Source: Burkholderiaceae bacterium
GTDB taxonomy: Bacteria; Pseudomonadota; Gammaproteobacteria; Burkholderiales; Burkholderiaceae_F
Direction: 5' to 3'
DNA: 64,000 bases
Assembly: GCA_022843955.1 (NCBI GenBank)
Contig: JALHMQ010000009.1
Span: 106,928 to 170,927, forward strand
Positions 26,596-35,372 of this stretch are shown here, piece after piece. The position numbers were made by a program, and so were the translations under genes. How positions within the stretch are numbered: position 1 is the stretch's first letter; each line of letters starts with the position of its first letter. The notes beneath the pieces were generated by a model. That model did no database searches and was not told where the DNA came from. It saw nothing but the letters and a program-made list of their open reading frames with translations.

Positions 26596-28539
26596 ATGAG
26601 CATTCAGAAGTCGATGAAGTTTGCCAAGAAGCAAGGCGACGGCAACGCCTCGGATCAGAAGTCCTTCATGTCACTGAGGCGCGTGGGCGCTTTCGCGTAC
26701 GACACGCTTGCTGTGGTGGTCGCCTGGGGCTTGGCACTGCTTTTCCGCTTCAGCTTCGAGGTTGGCCCGCTTGTGCCGCCCGCTGCTCTGTACTCGTTGG
26801 CGTGGCTGCTACCCCTTTACGTTGGCATGTTCGTCGCGTTCGGGCTGTACCGGGGAATCTGGTACTTCGCGTCCATTCCGGACATGGTTCGGATCGGAAA
26901 GTCCATCTTCTTAGCAACCGTTCTGGCGATCGCAATTGCGGCCATGTTCGAGTTGGTAGGACAGATTCCCCGATCGGTGTTCGTTCTCTTCCCGATCTTT
27001 CTGCTGCTCCTGACGGCCGGCGCTCGATTCACTTATCGCGCCCTCAAGGAATACTGGTTGTTCGAACTGGGACGCCCGCAACGGCTCGGCAAGCCCGTGC
27101 TGGTACTCGGCGCTGGCTCCAGCGGAGCGAACCTCATCAAGGAACTCCGATCAAGCCTCACTTGGCGCGTCGTAGGCGTACTGGACGATCACTCAAGCAA
27201 GATCGGCAATGAGATCTTCGGCCACAGGGTGCTTGGTCCCATCACGGCACTTAGCAGTTGGTCTCGCGCTCTCGGCGTGCGCGATGCAATTATCGCCATT
27301 CCTTCGGCTGCGCCTGCGCGCCGCGCAGAGATTGTGCAGCGTTGTGTCGATGCCGGCCTGCACGTCATGTCAATGCCAACCATGGCGGAGCTTCTCGCAG
27401 GATCGGCCAAAGTCACATCACTTCGCGAGATCGGCCTGGAGGATCTGATCGGCAGACCCCCCGTAGCGATCGACATGGCAGCAACGAGCGCGATGCTCAA
27501 GGGCCGGACTGTACTCGTGACGGGCGCTGGCGGCTCGATCGGGTCTGAGTTGTGCCGCCAGATTGCCCAGTTCGAACCAATGCGATTGGTACTGGTGGAA
27601 CTGAGTGAGTTTGCTCTCTACAAGATCGATCAATCTTTGCGAGAACAGTTTCCCAAGCTAGAAGTCATCGCTCTTGCCGCAGACGTTAAGGACGGCAAAA
27701 CCATCCGTCACATCCTTCACCGACAGACTCCTACCATCGTCTTCCATGCCGCTGCTTACAAGCATGTTCCATTGATGGAGGAGATGAACTGCTGGCAAGC
27801 CATCCGAAACAACGTCTACGGTACTCACAAGCTGGCCGAGGCTTGCATTGAGCACGGCGTAGGCGAATTTGTGCTTATATCAACAGACAAAGCCGTCAAC
27901 CCAACCAACGTAATGGGCGCCAGCAAGCGCCTAGCGGAGTTGGTCTGCCTCGCGGCTCAGGCACGCGGCACGGCGACCCGCTTCGAGGTAGTGCGCTTTG
28001 GCAACGTGCTGGGGAGCGCCGGCAGCGTCATTCCGAAGTTTCAGGAGCAGATCGCCCGAGGCGGCCCCGTGACCGTTACCCACCCTGAGATCACTCGCTA
28101 CTTCATGTCCATCCCAGAAGCATCCCAGCTCGTTCTACAGGCTGCGAGCATGGGTAGAGGCGGCGAGATCTTTGTTCTCGACATGGGCGAGCCGCTGAAG
28201 GTCGTCGACGTAGCGCGCAATCTGATACGGCTTTCAGGTTATGCGACGGACCAGATCAGCATTGTGTTCACCGGACTTAGACCTGGCGAGAAGCTCTACG
28301 AGGAACTGCTGGCTGACAGCGAAACCACTCGTGAAACGCATCACCCCAAGCTGCGGATCGCCAAGACGCCGCCCAGCGATCACGCCAAGGTGGCGGCGAT
28401 ACTGGCTTGGCTCGAGCGTGCCGAAATTCCGTCCGACGACCAGGTCCGTGCCGACCTGCGACGATTCGTGCCTGAGTACCGCCCGCCGCAAGAAGAGCGG
28501 CTTGCCTCGGCACAGGTGATCGAACTGCGAGCAGGATGA
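26596..28539 (+). CDS. UDP-GlcNAc 4,6-dehydratase, WbpM/PglF/CapD family
   Basis: A 647-residue membrane enzyme. Four hydrophobic segments occupy about residues 20-145, followed by a first Rossmann-like region (PVLVLGAGSSGANLI) and the catalytic SDR half (VLVTGAGGSIGSELCRQI near 315). The active site reads LISTDKAVNPTNVMGASKR: Met replaces the usual Tyr of YxxxK, as in WbpM and PglF. These enzymes convert UDP-GlcNAc to the 4-keto-6-deoxy sugar. I start at the ATG at 26596 after GGCAGGGAAAC; codons before it are non-coding in character. The product would feed the aminotransferase and acetyltransferase encoded just beyond. Confidence 0.93.
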   Translation: MSIQKSMKFAKKQGDGNASDQKSFMSLRRVGAFAYDTLAVVVAWGLALLFRFSFEVGPLVPPAALYSLAWLLPLYVGMFVAFGLYRGIWYFASIPDMVRIGKSIFLATVLAIAIAAMFELVGQIPRSVFVLFPIFLLLLTAGARFTYRALKEYWLFELGRPQRLGKPVLVLGAGSSGANLIKELRSSLTWRVVGVLDDHSSKIGNEIFGHRVLGPITALSSWSRALGVRDAIIAIPSAAPARRAEIVQRCVDAGLHVMSMPTMAELLAGSAKVTSLREIGLEDLIGRPPVAIDMAATSAMLKGRTVLVTGAGGSIGSELCRQIAQFEPMRLVLVELSEFALYKIDQSLREQFPKLEVIALAADVKDGKTIRHILHRQTPTIVFHAAAYKHVPLMEEMNCWQAIRNNVYGTHKLAEACIEHGVGEFVLISTDKAVNPTNVMGASKRLAELVCLAAQARGTATRFEVVRFGNVLGSAGSVIPKFQEQIARGGPVTVTHPEITRYFMSIPEASQLVLQAASMGRGGEIFVLDMGEPLKVVDVARNLIRLSGYATDQISIVFTGLRPGEKLYEELLADSETTRETHHPKLRIAKTPPSDHAKVAAILAWLERAEIPSDDQVRADLRRFVPEYRPPQEERLASAQVIELRAG

Positions 28540-28567
28540 CTTTGGAAAGTCCCACTGCAGGTCGCAG

Positions 28568-29770
28568 CTAGCGAGCGTCTTCAGCCAGAAGTGCTCCCCA
28601 AAACAAGGCAATGAGGTGGCCCTCGTTGAAGACAGTGAAATGGGAGTTGAACAAACTCGTCGCGCACCACGCTGCAGTGACGCTAAGGCCCGCTGCTCGC
28701 ATCCAACCTGATGTTCGCTGACGAAACGAGCAAATTAGCAGCCAGGCAAAGGCTGCGAGTCCGATCACCCCCACGGCTACCGTAACGAAGATAAATTGGT
28801 TGTGCGGATCGGCGGTCTTGATCCCTCGCCAACCAGTGCGTTCCGCCACTGCCTCTGCATACGCACTTTGAAAGCCGCCCACGCCATAGCCGAGAAGGGG
28901 GCGGTTGGCGATTAGATCCAACGACGTACGCCAGAACACTAGTCGGACACCCATCGACGAGGATTCGCTGGCCGTATCCACTGCGATGACCTGCTGCCAT
29001 CCTTCCATCACACGTTGCTGCGCCACCTGCGAGGTGACCGCAACGGCGACCACCGCCGCCGCGCAGGCAAGCACTGTGAGTACCCGAGCCTTCATGGACG
29101 CAGCGCTTAGCGCCACGCCAATTGCCATGACCACCAGAGCTACGTAACCGCTTCGCGACGCGCCGAAGAAGGCAACGTTGACGGCAAGCACCAGTGCGAT
29201 AGCGAAGTACGCGTACTTGGCAGACCCGGATCGGTTGTACGCTAGCCAAACGGCCAAGGCCGCTGAGACGGCGAAAAAGACTGCCTGAGTCGCCTCATTG
29301 CGCAGAACGATCCCGGGCGACTGAAACCCATCGATTGAGCGGCCAAGCCACAACATCGCGAACGCCAACGTCAACGCAAGCGCCGCATACGCCACTATCC
29401 ACACTGCAAACCGCTCTCGAGCCTCCCTCTCGTCAAAGATTGCCAGGCCGACGACCATGAGAAGCAAGACACGCCAGCCTGCGAGTTCGCGCAAAGCCTG
29501 AGTGGTCGGCGCAACGGTCCAGAGCAACGAGAATATGAGGATGACGCCGAACAGAAGTGCGGCGCCGCCCAGTGGTTGGCGAACTGCAGACCACAAGCGC
29601 GACACCGCTGAAGGCGCAGCCAGCAGTGCCAGCAGCATCACGGCAGCTGCCACATTTGCTACCGGCGGAGACGTCGCAGCTCCCATTGCGGCCACGGCCG
29701 CTGCGGTACGCGCGACCTGCAGAAGACGCCTGTCGCGTTCGGATCGACCAGCTGCCGCGGCTACGCCCAT
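28568..29770 (-). CDS. O-antigen ligase/polymerase-like membrane protein (WaaL/Wzy family)
   Basis: About 11 membrane segments and a large periplasmic loop with the PF04932 features (FGASRSGYVAL and GYGVGGFQSAY...DPHNQFIF). The Arg and His in these motifs are the ones implicated in WaaL activity. The size (400 residues) suits either WaaL or Wzy. A second family member (36561) lies in the same operon, so one may be the polymerase and the other the ligase. It ends the leftward run and converges on the wbpM-like gene with 28 bp between. Confidence 0.82.
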   Translation of the reverse strand: MGVAAAAGRSERDRRLLQVARTAAAVAAMGAATSPPVANVAAAVMLLALLAAPSAVSRLWSAVRQPLGGAALLFGVILIFSLLWTVAPTTQALRELAGWRVLLLMVVGLAIFDEREARERFAVWIVAYAALALTLAFAMLWLGRSIDGFQSPGIVLRNEATQAVFFAVSAALAVWLAYNRSGSAKYAYFAIALVLAVNVAFFGASRSGYVALVVMAIGVALSAASMKARVLTVLACAAAVVAVAVTSQVAQQRVMEGWQQVIAVDTASESSSMGVRLVFWRTSLDLIANRPLLGYGVGGFQSAYAEAVAERTGWRGIKTADPHNQFIFVTVAVGVIGLAAFAWLLICSFRQRTSGWMRAAGLSVTAAWCATSLFNSHFTVFNEGHLIALFWGALLAEDAR

Positions 29771-29784
29771 GCCGAATCAGAATC

Positions 29785-31005
29785 TCATGCGACGCAACGC
29801 CGGGCGTCGGCGTTCTCCTTTTGGGCAGGCCGCGACGCGTCAATGATCAGCGTGCGAACGGTGGTAGCCGCGCGAGCTACTTCCGCCGGATCGAGCGTCG
29901 GATGCACCAAGAACATCATCGCGGTCTGCGCAAGCTCGCGCGCCACAGGAAGCGGTTGCTCCGGCTGCCATCCGCGATCCGAAAACGCACGCTCAAGGTA
30001 GATCTCGCTGCACGAACCCACGCCAGAAGGAATCCCAGCGGCTTCGATAGCCGCCAGGATCGTGTCGCGCGTTGCCCCGGGCCGCAAGCAACTAGGTTCT
30101 GCGAATACATAGAACCGGTAGCGGCTATGCAGGATCTCGTCGGTCGGCCGCGGGATTCGGATCGCCGATAGCCCGTCGAGCGCATCGCGCCAGATCTGCG
30201 CGTTGCGACGGCGCGTCTCAACCCACGACGGCAGGCGCTTGAGCTGAATTCGCCCGAGCACGGCCTGCATCTCCGTCATCCGCCAATTCGTACCGAAAGA
30301 CTCCGTCAACCAGCGAAAGCCCGGCGGATGCTGGCGGTGGTAGACGGCGTCATAGCTGCGGCCGATGTCCTTGTAGGCCCAGGCCCGCTTCCAGGCCGCT
30401 TCGTCGTCCAGCGCCAGCAGCCCGCCCTCACCACCGGTCGTGATGATCTTGTCCTGGCAGAACGAGAACGCAGCGGCGTCGCCGAACGATCCAACCGGCC
30501 GACCCTTGTAGAACGCGCCATGGGCCTGCGCGCAGTCCTCAATCACGCGCAGTCCGCGTTCGCGCGCGAGTTCGAGGATCGGATCCATGTCGCACGGCCA
30601 GCCGGCCAAATGAACGACGACGACGGCACGCGTCCGCGGGGTCAGGCAGCGTGCGATAGCTTCGGCAGTGATGCACTGGGAATCGCGATCGATGTCCGCG
30701 ACCACCGGGATCGCACCGCGCATCGCGGCGCAGCTGGCGCTTGCAACGTACGTGCGCGACGGCACGATCACCTCGTCACCGGTGCCAACGCCAAAGGCCT
30801 CGAGCGCCAGCTCCAGGGCAACCGTCCCGTTGGCGAGAGCTATCGAATGCCGGCGCCCAAGGTAAGCCGCGTACTCGCGCTCGAACTCGCGGCACTCGGT
30901 GCCGGTCCAGTAGTTCACCTTACCCGACCGCAGCACCGCTGCTACGGCGTCGATCTGCTCCTCGTCGAAAGAGGGCCACTGCGCGTTGGCAAACCACTTC
31001 GTCAT
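29785..31005 (-). CDS. DegT/DnrJ/EryC1/StrS aminotransferase (PglE/perosamine-synthase type)
   Basis: A 406-residue PLP enzyme. The PLP lysine lies in AFSFCQDKIITTGGEGG, and the upstream VIEDCAQAHGAFYKG holds the ring-contacting Asp. Such enzymes aminate 4-keto-6-deoxy nucleotide sugars. The ATG overlaps the stop of the PglD-like gene (ATGA), and a UDP-GlcNAc 4,6-dehydratase gene is close by, so UDP-4-amino-4,6-dideoxy-GlcNAc is the likely product. Relatives also make perosamine or QuiNAc derivatives, so the sugar stays inferred. Confidence 0.88.
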   Translation of the reverse strand: MTKWFANAQWPSFDEEQIDAVAAVLRSGKVNYWTGTECREFEREYAAYLGRRHSIALANGTVALELALEAFGVGTGDEVIVPSRTYVASASCAAMRGAIPVVADIDRDSQCITAEAIARCLTPRTRAVVVVHLAGWPCDMDPILELARERGLRVIEDCAQAHGAFYKGRPVGSFGDAAAFSFCQDKIITTGGEGGLLALDDEAAWKRAWAYKDIGRSYDAVYHRQHPPGFRWLTESFGTNWRMTEMQAVLGRIQLKRLPSWVETRRRNAQIWRDALDGLSAIRIPRPTDEILHSRYRFYVFAEPSCLRPGATRDTILAAIEAAGIPSGVGSCSEIYLERAFSDRGWQPEQPLPVARELAQTAMMFLVHPTLDPAEVARAATTVRTLIIDASRPAQKENADARRCVA

Positions 31006-31637
31006 CGCTTCGTCTCCATCGGGCGAGCCGGAACTCCCGCCACCCTTGCGTAGTCTGGCAGATCGCGGCAGACCACCGCGCCCGCGGCAACGAGGCAGCC
31101 ACGACCGATTTTCACTCCGGGAATGATCCGCGCACCGACGCCGACCAGCGTTCCCTCGCCGATCTGCACCCCGCCACAGATCGCCACACCCGGCGCCACG
31201 TGCACCCAGTCGCCGATCATGCAGTCATGGTCAACGCTGGCGCCGGTGTTCACGATCGATCCGAGCCCGACGCGGGCGTCCGCATTGACAATCGCGCCTG
31301 CGAACAGCACCGATCCTGCGCTGATGATCGCTGTGGGCGCCACGCAGGCACACGGATGCACAACAACCGCAGCCTGCAGCCCGGCTGCCGCCGCGTCCGA
31401 TTGCAGACGTTGCCGCTGCGGATTGCTGCCTACAGCCACGACGCACTCCGTGCGACCGTCGCCCCAGCGCTCGAGGCCGGCGACAGGTCCAAGTACCGTG
31501 GTCGAGTAGAAGGGCCGGCCATGCTTCGAGGCGTCGTCGTCAAGCACGCCCACGATCTGACGCCCGGATCGCAGGGCGGCATCGATGACGACCTTGGCGT
31601 GACCGCCCGCGCCGACCACAAGCAACGGCAGCATCAT
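31002..31637 (-). CDS. PglD-like sugar O/N-acetyltransferase (left-handed beta-helix)
   Basis: The 211-residue protein begins with a Rossmann-like N-terminal domain (PLLVVGAGGHAKVVIDAA) and continues with hexapeptide repeats of a left-handed beta-helix (INADARVGLGSIVNTGASVD-like rungs). The active-site His is likely in VDHDCMIGDWVHVAPG. In PglD this domain order N-acetylates the 4-amino group of the UDP sugar. The gene overlaps both neighbours (ATGA), between PglC-like and aminotransferase genes. I take the ATG at 31637; a second ATG follows immediately. Confidence 0.88.
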   Translation of the reverse strand: MMLPLLVVGAGGHAKVVIDAALRSGRQIVGVLDDDASKHGRPFYSTTVLGPVAGLERWGDGRTECVVAVGSNPQRQRLQSDAAAAGLQAAVVVHPCACVAPTAIISAGSVLFAGAIVNADARVGLGSIVNTGASVDHDCMIGDWVHVAPGVAICGGVQIGEGTLVGVGARIIPGVKIGRGCLVAAGAVVCRDLPDYARVAGVPARPMETKR

Positions 31638-32269
31638 GCCCCGCCCCGTCCGGCTGCCTGGCCATCGTCGGCACAACCCGGTGACCCCATGAACTCGGGC
31701 ATCGTGACGTGTCCCTGCGCGCTGACCCCGTCGCGCTGAACGACGCGCAGCGCCGTCAGCATCAGGATCTTCAGATCCAGCAGCAATGACTGGTTGTCGA
31801 CGTACCAGACGTCGAGTTCGAAGCGCTCTTCCCAAGACAACGCGTTTCGCCCGTTCACCTGGGCCCAGCCGGTGATTCCGGGTCGGACCTCCATCCGCCG
31901 GGCCTGGCGTGGCGAATAGCGGTCGAGGTACTGCATCAGCAACGGGCGCGGACCGACCAGGCTCATGTCACCGCGCAGCACGTTCCACAACTCGGGCAAC
32001 TCGTCGAGGCTGCTCGCCCGGAGCATGCGGCCGAACCGTGTCAGTCGCTGGTCGTCGGGCAGCAAGCGGCCAGCCGCGTCACGCACGTCGCGCATCGAGC
32101 GGAACTTGACCATCCAGAACGGTCGGCCGCCTATCCCGGGGCGCCGTTGCCGGAATAGCACCGGGCGACCGAGCTTGACCGCGACCAGCGCCGCAACCGC
32201 CAGCAGGACGGGCAGCCCCACAAGCAACAGCGTCGCCGCGACAAAGACATCGACCGCGCGTTTGATCAT
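31634..32269 (-). CDS. Bacterial sugar transferase, PglC-like phosphoglycosyl transferase
   Basis: A 211-residue monotopic phosphoglycosyl transferase. It begins with one hydrophobic anchor (RAVDVFVAATLLLVGLPVLL), then FRQRRPGIGGRPFWMVKFRS, the catalytic SSLDELPELWNVLRGDMSLV with the Asp-Glu pair, and GPRPLL. It would load the first sugar-phosphate of the repeat onto undecaprenyl phosphate. The short form, without the WcaJ N-terminal domains, matches PglC. Its ATG at 32269 overlaps the GT4 stop (ATGA). The last 25 residues are an unusual Gly/Ala-rich tail. Confidence 0.93.
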   Translation of the reverse strand: MIKRAVDVFVAATLLLVGLPVLLAVAALVAVKLGRPVLFRQRRPGIGGRPFWMVKFRSMRDVRDAAGRLLPDDQRLTRFGRMLRASSLDELPELWNVLRGDMSLVGPRPLLMQYLDRYSPRQARRMEVRPGITGWAQVNGRNALSWEERFELDVWYVDNQSLLLDLKILMLTALRVVQRDGVSAQGHVTMPEFMGSPGCADDGQAAGRGGA

Positions 32270-33402
32270 CGGAGCTGCATTCCTTCGATCAACTGGCGGT
32301 TTATCTTTCTCACGTCGAACTTCTCCTCCGCGATCTGGCGCCCACGTGCGCCGAACTGCGAGATAAGTGCTGGCCGACCGAGCATGCCGAGGATTGCCTG
32401 CGCCAGCGCCCGTCCGTCGGCGACGGGTACCAAGTGGCCATTGTCGCCGTCCACGACGGTCTCGCGGCACCCCGGCGCATCGGTAGTCACCACCGCCCGC
32501 GCGCAGGCCATCGCCTCCAGCACCGTGCGCGGCGTGCCCTCGCGGTACGACGGCAGCACGTAGATCGCGCAATCGGCCAGCGCGGGGCGCACGTCCTGCA
32601 ATCGTCCGAGAAACTCGATGCTGCCTTCGGCGATCCAGCCGTCGAGCTGCGCCTGCGACACCGCCGTTGGGTTCTCGTCGATCCACCCGGCCAGACGGAA
32701 CCGCACCGCCGGATGCAACTGTCGCACGATCCGCGCCGCTTCGACGTACTCCATCACCCCCTTGTCGCGCACGAGCCGGGCAATCATCAGGCAGTGCGGC
32801 TGCGCCGCCAGAGGCAGAGGAACGAAGGCGGCGGTATCGATGCCCGACCCTGCCACGAGATTGACTGGCACACGCGGGTCGAGCAGGCCGAGCGAACCGA
32901 AGAGATCGCGATCGTCCGGGTTCTGGAAGATCACCTGCGTACTGCGGCGCAATGCAATGCGGTACAGCCCGCGCGCTATGACTGCGGCGAGCGTACGACG
33001 GCCGCTGGCACCACCAGCGGTGAACGCATAGCCGAGCCCGGTGATCATTGCCACGCGGTGGCGCACGCCTGCCAGCGCAGCGGCCAGCGTGCCGTAAATG
33101 ACGGGCTTGATCGTGTAGGCGAACAGCACGTCCGGCCTAACCTCGCGGAACAGGCGCCATAGAGCAAGCAGCGTCCTTAAGTCGGCTACGGGATTGAGGC
33201 CCGCCCGCTGCATCGGCACCTGCCGGTGCTCAGCACCACATTGCGCAAGCGCCGCCAACGTGGCCGCATCCGCGTCTGGCGCGCAGGCAACTACACGATG
33301 ACCGCGCGCCGCAAGCTCGCTGATGAGATTGCCGCGGAAGCGGATCAGCGACTCGCCGAAGCTGCCAAGGACAACCACCGTCTTACGCGACGGCGTACTC
33401 AT
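32266..33402 (-). CDS. Family 4 glycosyltransferase (PglA-like)
   Basis: A 378-residue GT-B enzyme. The N-terminal half has GSFGESLIRFRGNLISELAA and VLFAYTIKPVIYGTLAA, typical of PglA/CapJ-type enzymes that add the second sugar to a polyprenyl-diphospho-sugar. The C-terminal half holds SYREGTPRTVLEAMACA with the donor-binding Glu. It lies between asnB and the PglC-like gene, overlapping each, which supports use right after priming. Confidence 0.9.
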   Translation of the reverse strand: MSTPSRKTVVVLGSFGESLIRFRGNLISELAARGHRVVACAPDADAATLAALAQCGAEHRQVPMQRAGLNPVADLRTLLALWRLFREVRPDVLFAYTIKPVIYGTLAAALAGVRHRVAMITGLGYAFTAGGASGRRTLAAVIARGLYRIALRRSTQVIFQNPDDRDLFGSLGLLDPRVPVNLVAGSGIDTAAFVPLPLAAQPHCLMIARLVRDKGVMEYVEAARIVRQLHPAVRFRLAGWIDENPTAVSQAQLDGWIAEGSIEFLGRLQDVRPALADCAIYVLPSYREGTPRTVLEAMACARAVVTTDAPGCRETVVDGDNGHLVPVADGRALAQAILGMLGRPALISQFGARGRQIAEEKFDVRKINRQLIEGMQLR

Positions 33403-35326
33403 CGCGCCAAGCTTCGAACATCAGAACACTCCACAGGTGGTACTGCCAGTTGCGACGTCCGCTCAGGTGTTCAGCCCACGCTCGCCGTATCGGCTGCGGA
33501 TCGAAGTAGCCACCTCGCCGCAGCCGACCCTCGTCAAGCAAGTGCTCGGCCCAAGGACGTAGAGGGCCGCGCAGCCAGCGATCGATCGGAATCCCGAAGC
33601 CAGCCTTCGGCCGCTCGATCAGTCCAGCAGGAACATGGCGGTACAGCACCTGGCGCAAAGCCCACTTGGACACACCGTCGCGGATCTTCATGTGCAGCGG
33701 CAATTGCCAGGCGAATGCAAACAGATCCGGGTCGAGCAACGGCACCCGCGCCTCTAGGCTCACGCCCATGCTGGCGCGGTCCACCTTGACCAGAATGTCG
33801 TCAGGAAGGTAGGTCTGCGCATCGGCGGCCATCGCCGCCTCACCAGCCGACATGCGGCCATCCCAAGGAACATTCGCTGGACAGTTCGCCGCGCCGATCA
33901 CCACCACATGCGGGTTCGGCCAGAAAGTTGCCAGTCGCGTGTACAGCTCGGCCGGGGAGGATGCGTCCAGCACTCGCGCAAGCTTGTGCAGCTTGTCGCC
34001 TGGCGTGCGGACCGCTGCGCGCGCGCTCAGCTTTGCCACCGCGGAGACAATGCCGTCCCAACCCGTCGGACTCACCGCCAGGATCCCGCGCGCGGCGAGC
34101 CGCCGCAGGACTGCCGGCACCGGGCTGGCCCTACGCCACAGGCGAGGAATCCACTGGTGTCGGTTGTAGCCGCCGAAGAGTTCGTCTCCCCCGTCGCCCG
34201 ACAGCGCTACCGTGACGTGCTGCCGCGCCATCGCGCTGACCAGATAGGTCGGCACTTGTGAAGCGTCGGCGAAAGGCTCGTCGTAAAGGCGCGGCAGCTT
34301 GGGCACTACCGCCAGCGCATCCGCTGATCGCAGGATCATCTCGGTGTGATCGGTGCCGAGATGGCGAGCGACCTCGGCCGCGTAATGCGCCTCGTTGTAG
34401 GCCTCATCCTCGAAGCCGATAGAGAACGTCCGCACCGGCCGGTCTGAACTGGCCTGCATCATTGCTACGACCGCCGTGGAGTCGATGCCGCCCGAAAGGA
34501 ACGCGCCGAGCGGGACATCCGCGTTCATGCGCAGCGCGACCGAGCGCTGCAGCGTCCGCTCTAGGGCGTCTATGGCTTCTGCGTCCGAAGCCTGCATAGG
34601 TGAAGCATGACCCGCGAACGCAACTTGTGCAGCATCCCAGTACTGCGTCACACGCGGGCGCTCATGCGGAGAGGAGAAGACCGCAACTGATGCGGGCGCA
34701 AGCTTCCAGGTGTCGCGAAAGATGCACTGGCGATCGGGCACATAGTCGAATCGCAGCAGCGCCGCGACCGCGTCGCGATCGACCTCTCCACGCCAACCAG
34801 GCGCATGGCGCAGCGCCTTCAACTCCGAAGCGAACGCGAGCCCCGCGGGCGACGAGTAGACGTACAGTGGCTTTTCGCCAAACCGATCGCGCGCCAAGCT
34901 CAGGGAACCCCGTTCGCGGTCCCAAAGCGCAAAGGCGAACATGCCGTTGAAGCGAGCCAAGCTCGACTCCAGCCCCCACGCTTCTACCGCCGCCAGCAGC
35001 ACCTCCGTGTCAGAGTGACCTCGCCAGAACGCAGGCGCTACGCCCGCACGGTCCAGTTCAAGGCGCAGTTCGCGATGGTTGTAGATCTCGCCGTTGTATG
35101 CGATCACATAGCGCCCTGACGCAGAACGCATCGGCTGAGCACCCTCGGGACTCAAGTCGACAATGGAGAGTCGTCGATGCCCGAACGCGAGCTGCGCAGC
35201 TCCGTCAATCCAAAACCCTTCGCCGTCCGGACCGCGGTGGCGAATCGCGTCGGTCATAGCCCGGATCGACTCGGCCAGCTTGGCTTGGGCTACGCCGGCA
35301 GACCATAGGCCAGCTACGCCGCACAT
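33383..35326 (-). CDS. asnB: Asparagine synthase (glutamine-hydrolysing) family amidotransferase
   Basis: The 647-residue protein starts with the N-terminal nucleophile MCGVAGLW (Cys2 after Met removal), then RHRGPDGEG and YNGEIYNH of the class II glutaminase. The synthetase half has the PP-loop FLSGGIDSTAVVA near 260. In polysaccharide clusters such proteins often amidate uronic acids rather than make asparagine. That role is inferred from its place between Wzz-like and GT4 genes. The last 20 bp overlap the start of the GT4 gene. Confidence 0.9.
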   Translation of the reverse strand: MCGVAGLWSAGVAQAKLAESIRAMTDAIRHRGPDGEGFWIDGAAQLAFGHRRLSIVDLSPEGAQPMRSASGRYVIAYNGEIYNHRELRLELDRAGVAPAFWRGHSDTEVLLAAVEAWGLESSLARFNGMFAFALWDRERGSLSLARDRFGEKPLYVYSSPAGLAFASELKALRHAPGWRGEVDRDAVAALLRFDYVPDRQCIFRDTWKLAPASVAVFSSPHERPRVTQYWDAAQVAFAGHASPMQASDAEAIDALERTLQRSVALRMNADVPLGAFLSGGIDSTAVVAMMQASSDRPVRTFSIGFEDEAYNEAHYAAEVARHLGTDHTEMILRSADALAVVPKLPRLYDEPFADASQVPTYLVSAMARQHVTVALSGDGGDELFGGYNRHQWIPRLWRRASPVPAVLRRLAARGILAVSPTGWDGIVSAVAKLSARAAVRTPGDKLHKLARVLDASSPAELYTRLATFWPNPHVVVIGAANCPANVPWDGRMSAGEAAMAADAQTYLPDDILVKVDRASMGVSLEARVPLLDPDLFAFAWQLPLHMKIRDGVSKWALRQVLYRHVPAGLIERPKAGFGIPIDRWLRGPLRPWAEHLLDEGRLRRGGYFDPQPIRRAWAEHLSGRRNWQYHLWSVLMFEAWRDEYAVA

Positions 35327-35372
35327 GTCGACATCCCGGCCCGCACCAGAAAAACATCCCTAACAACTGCGT

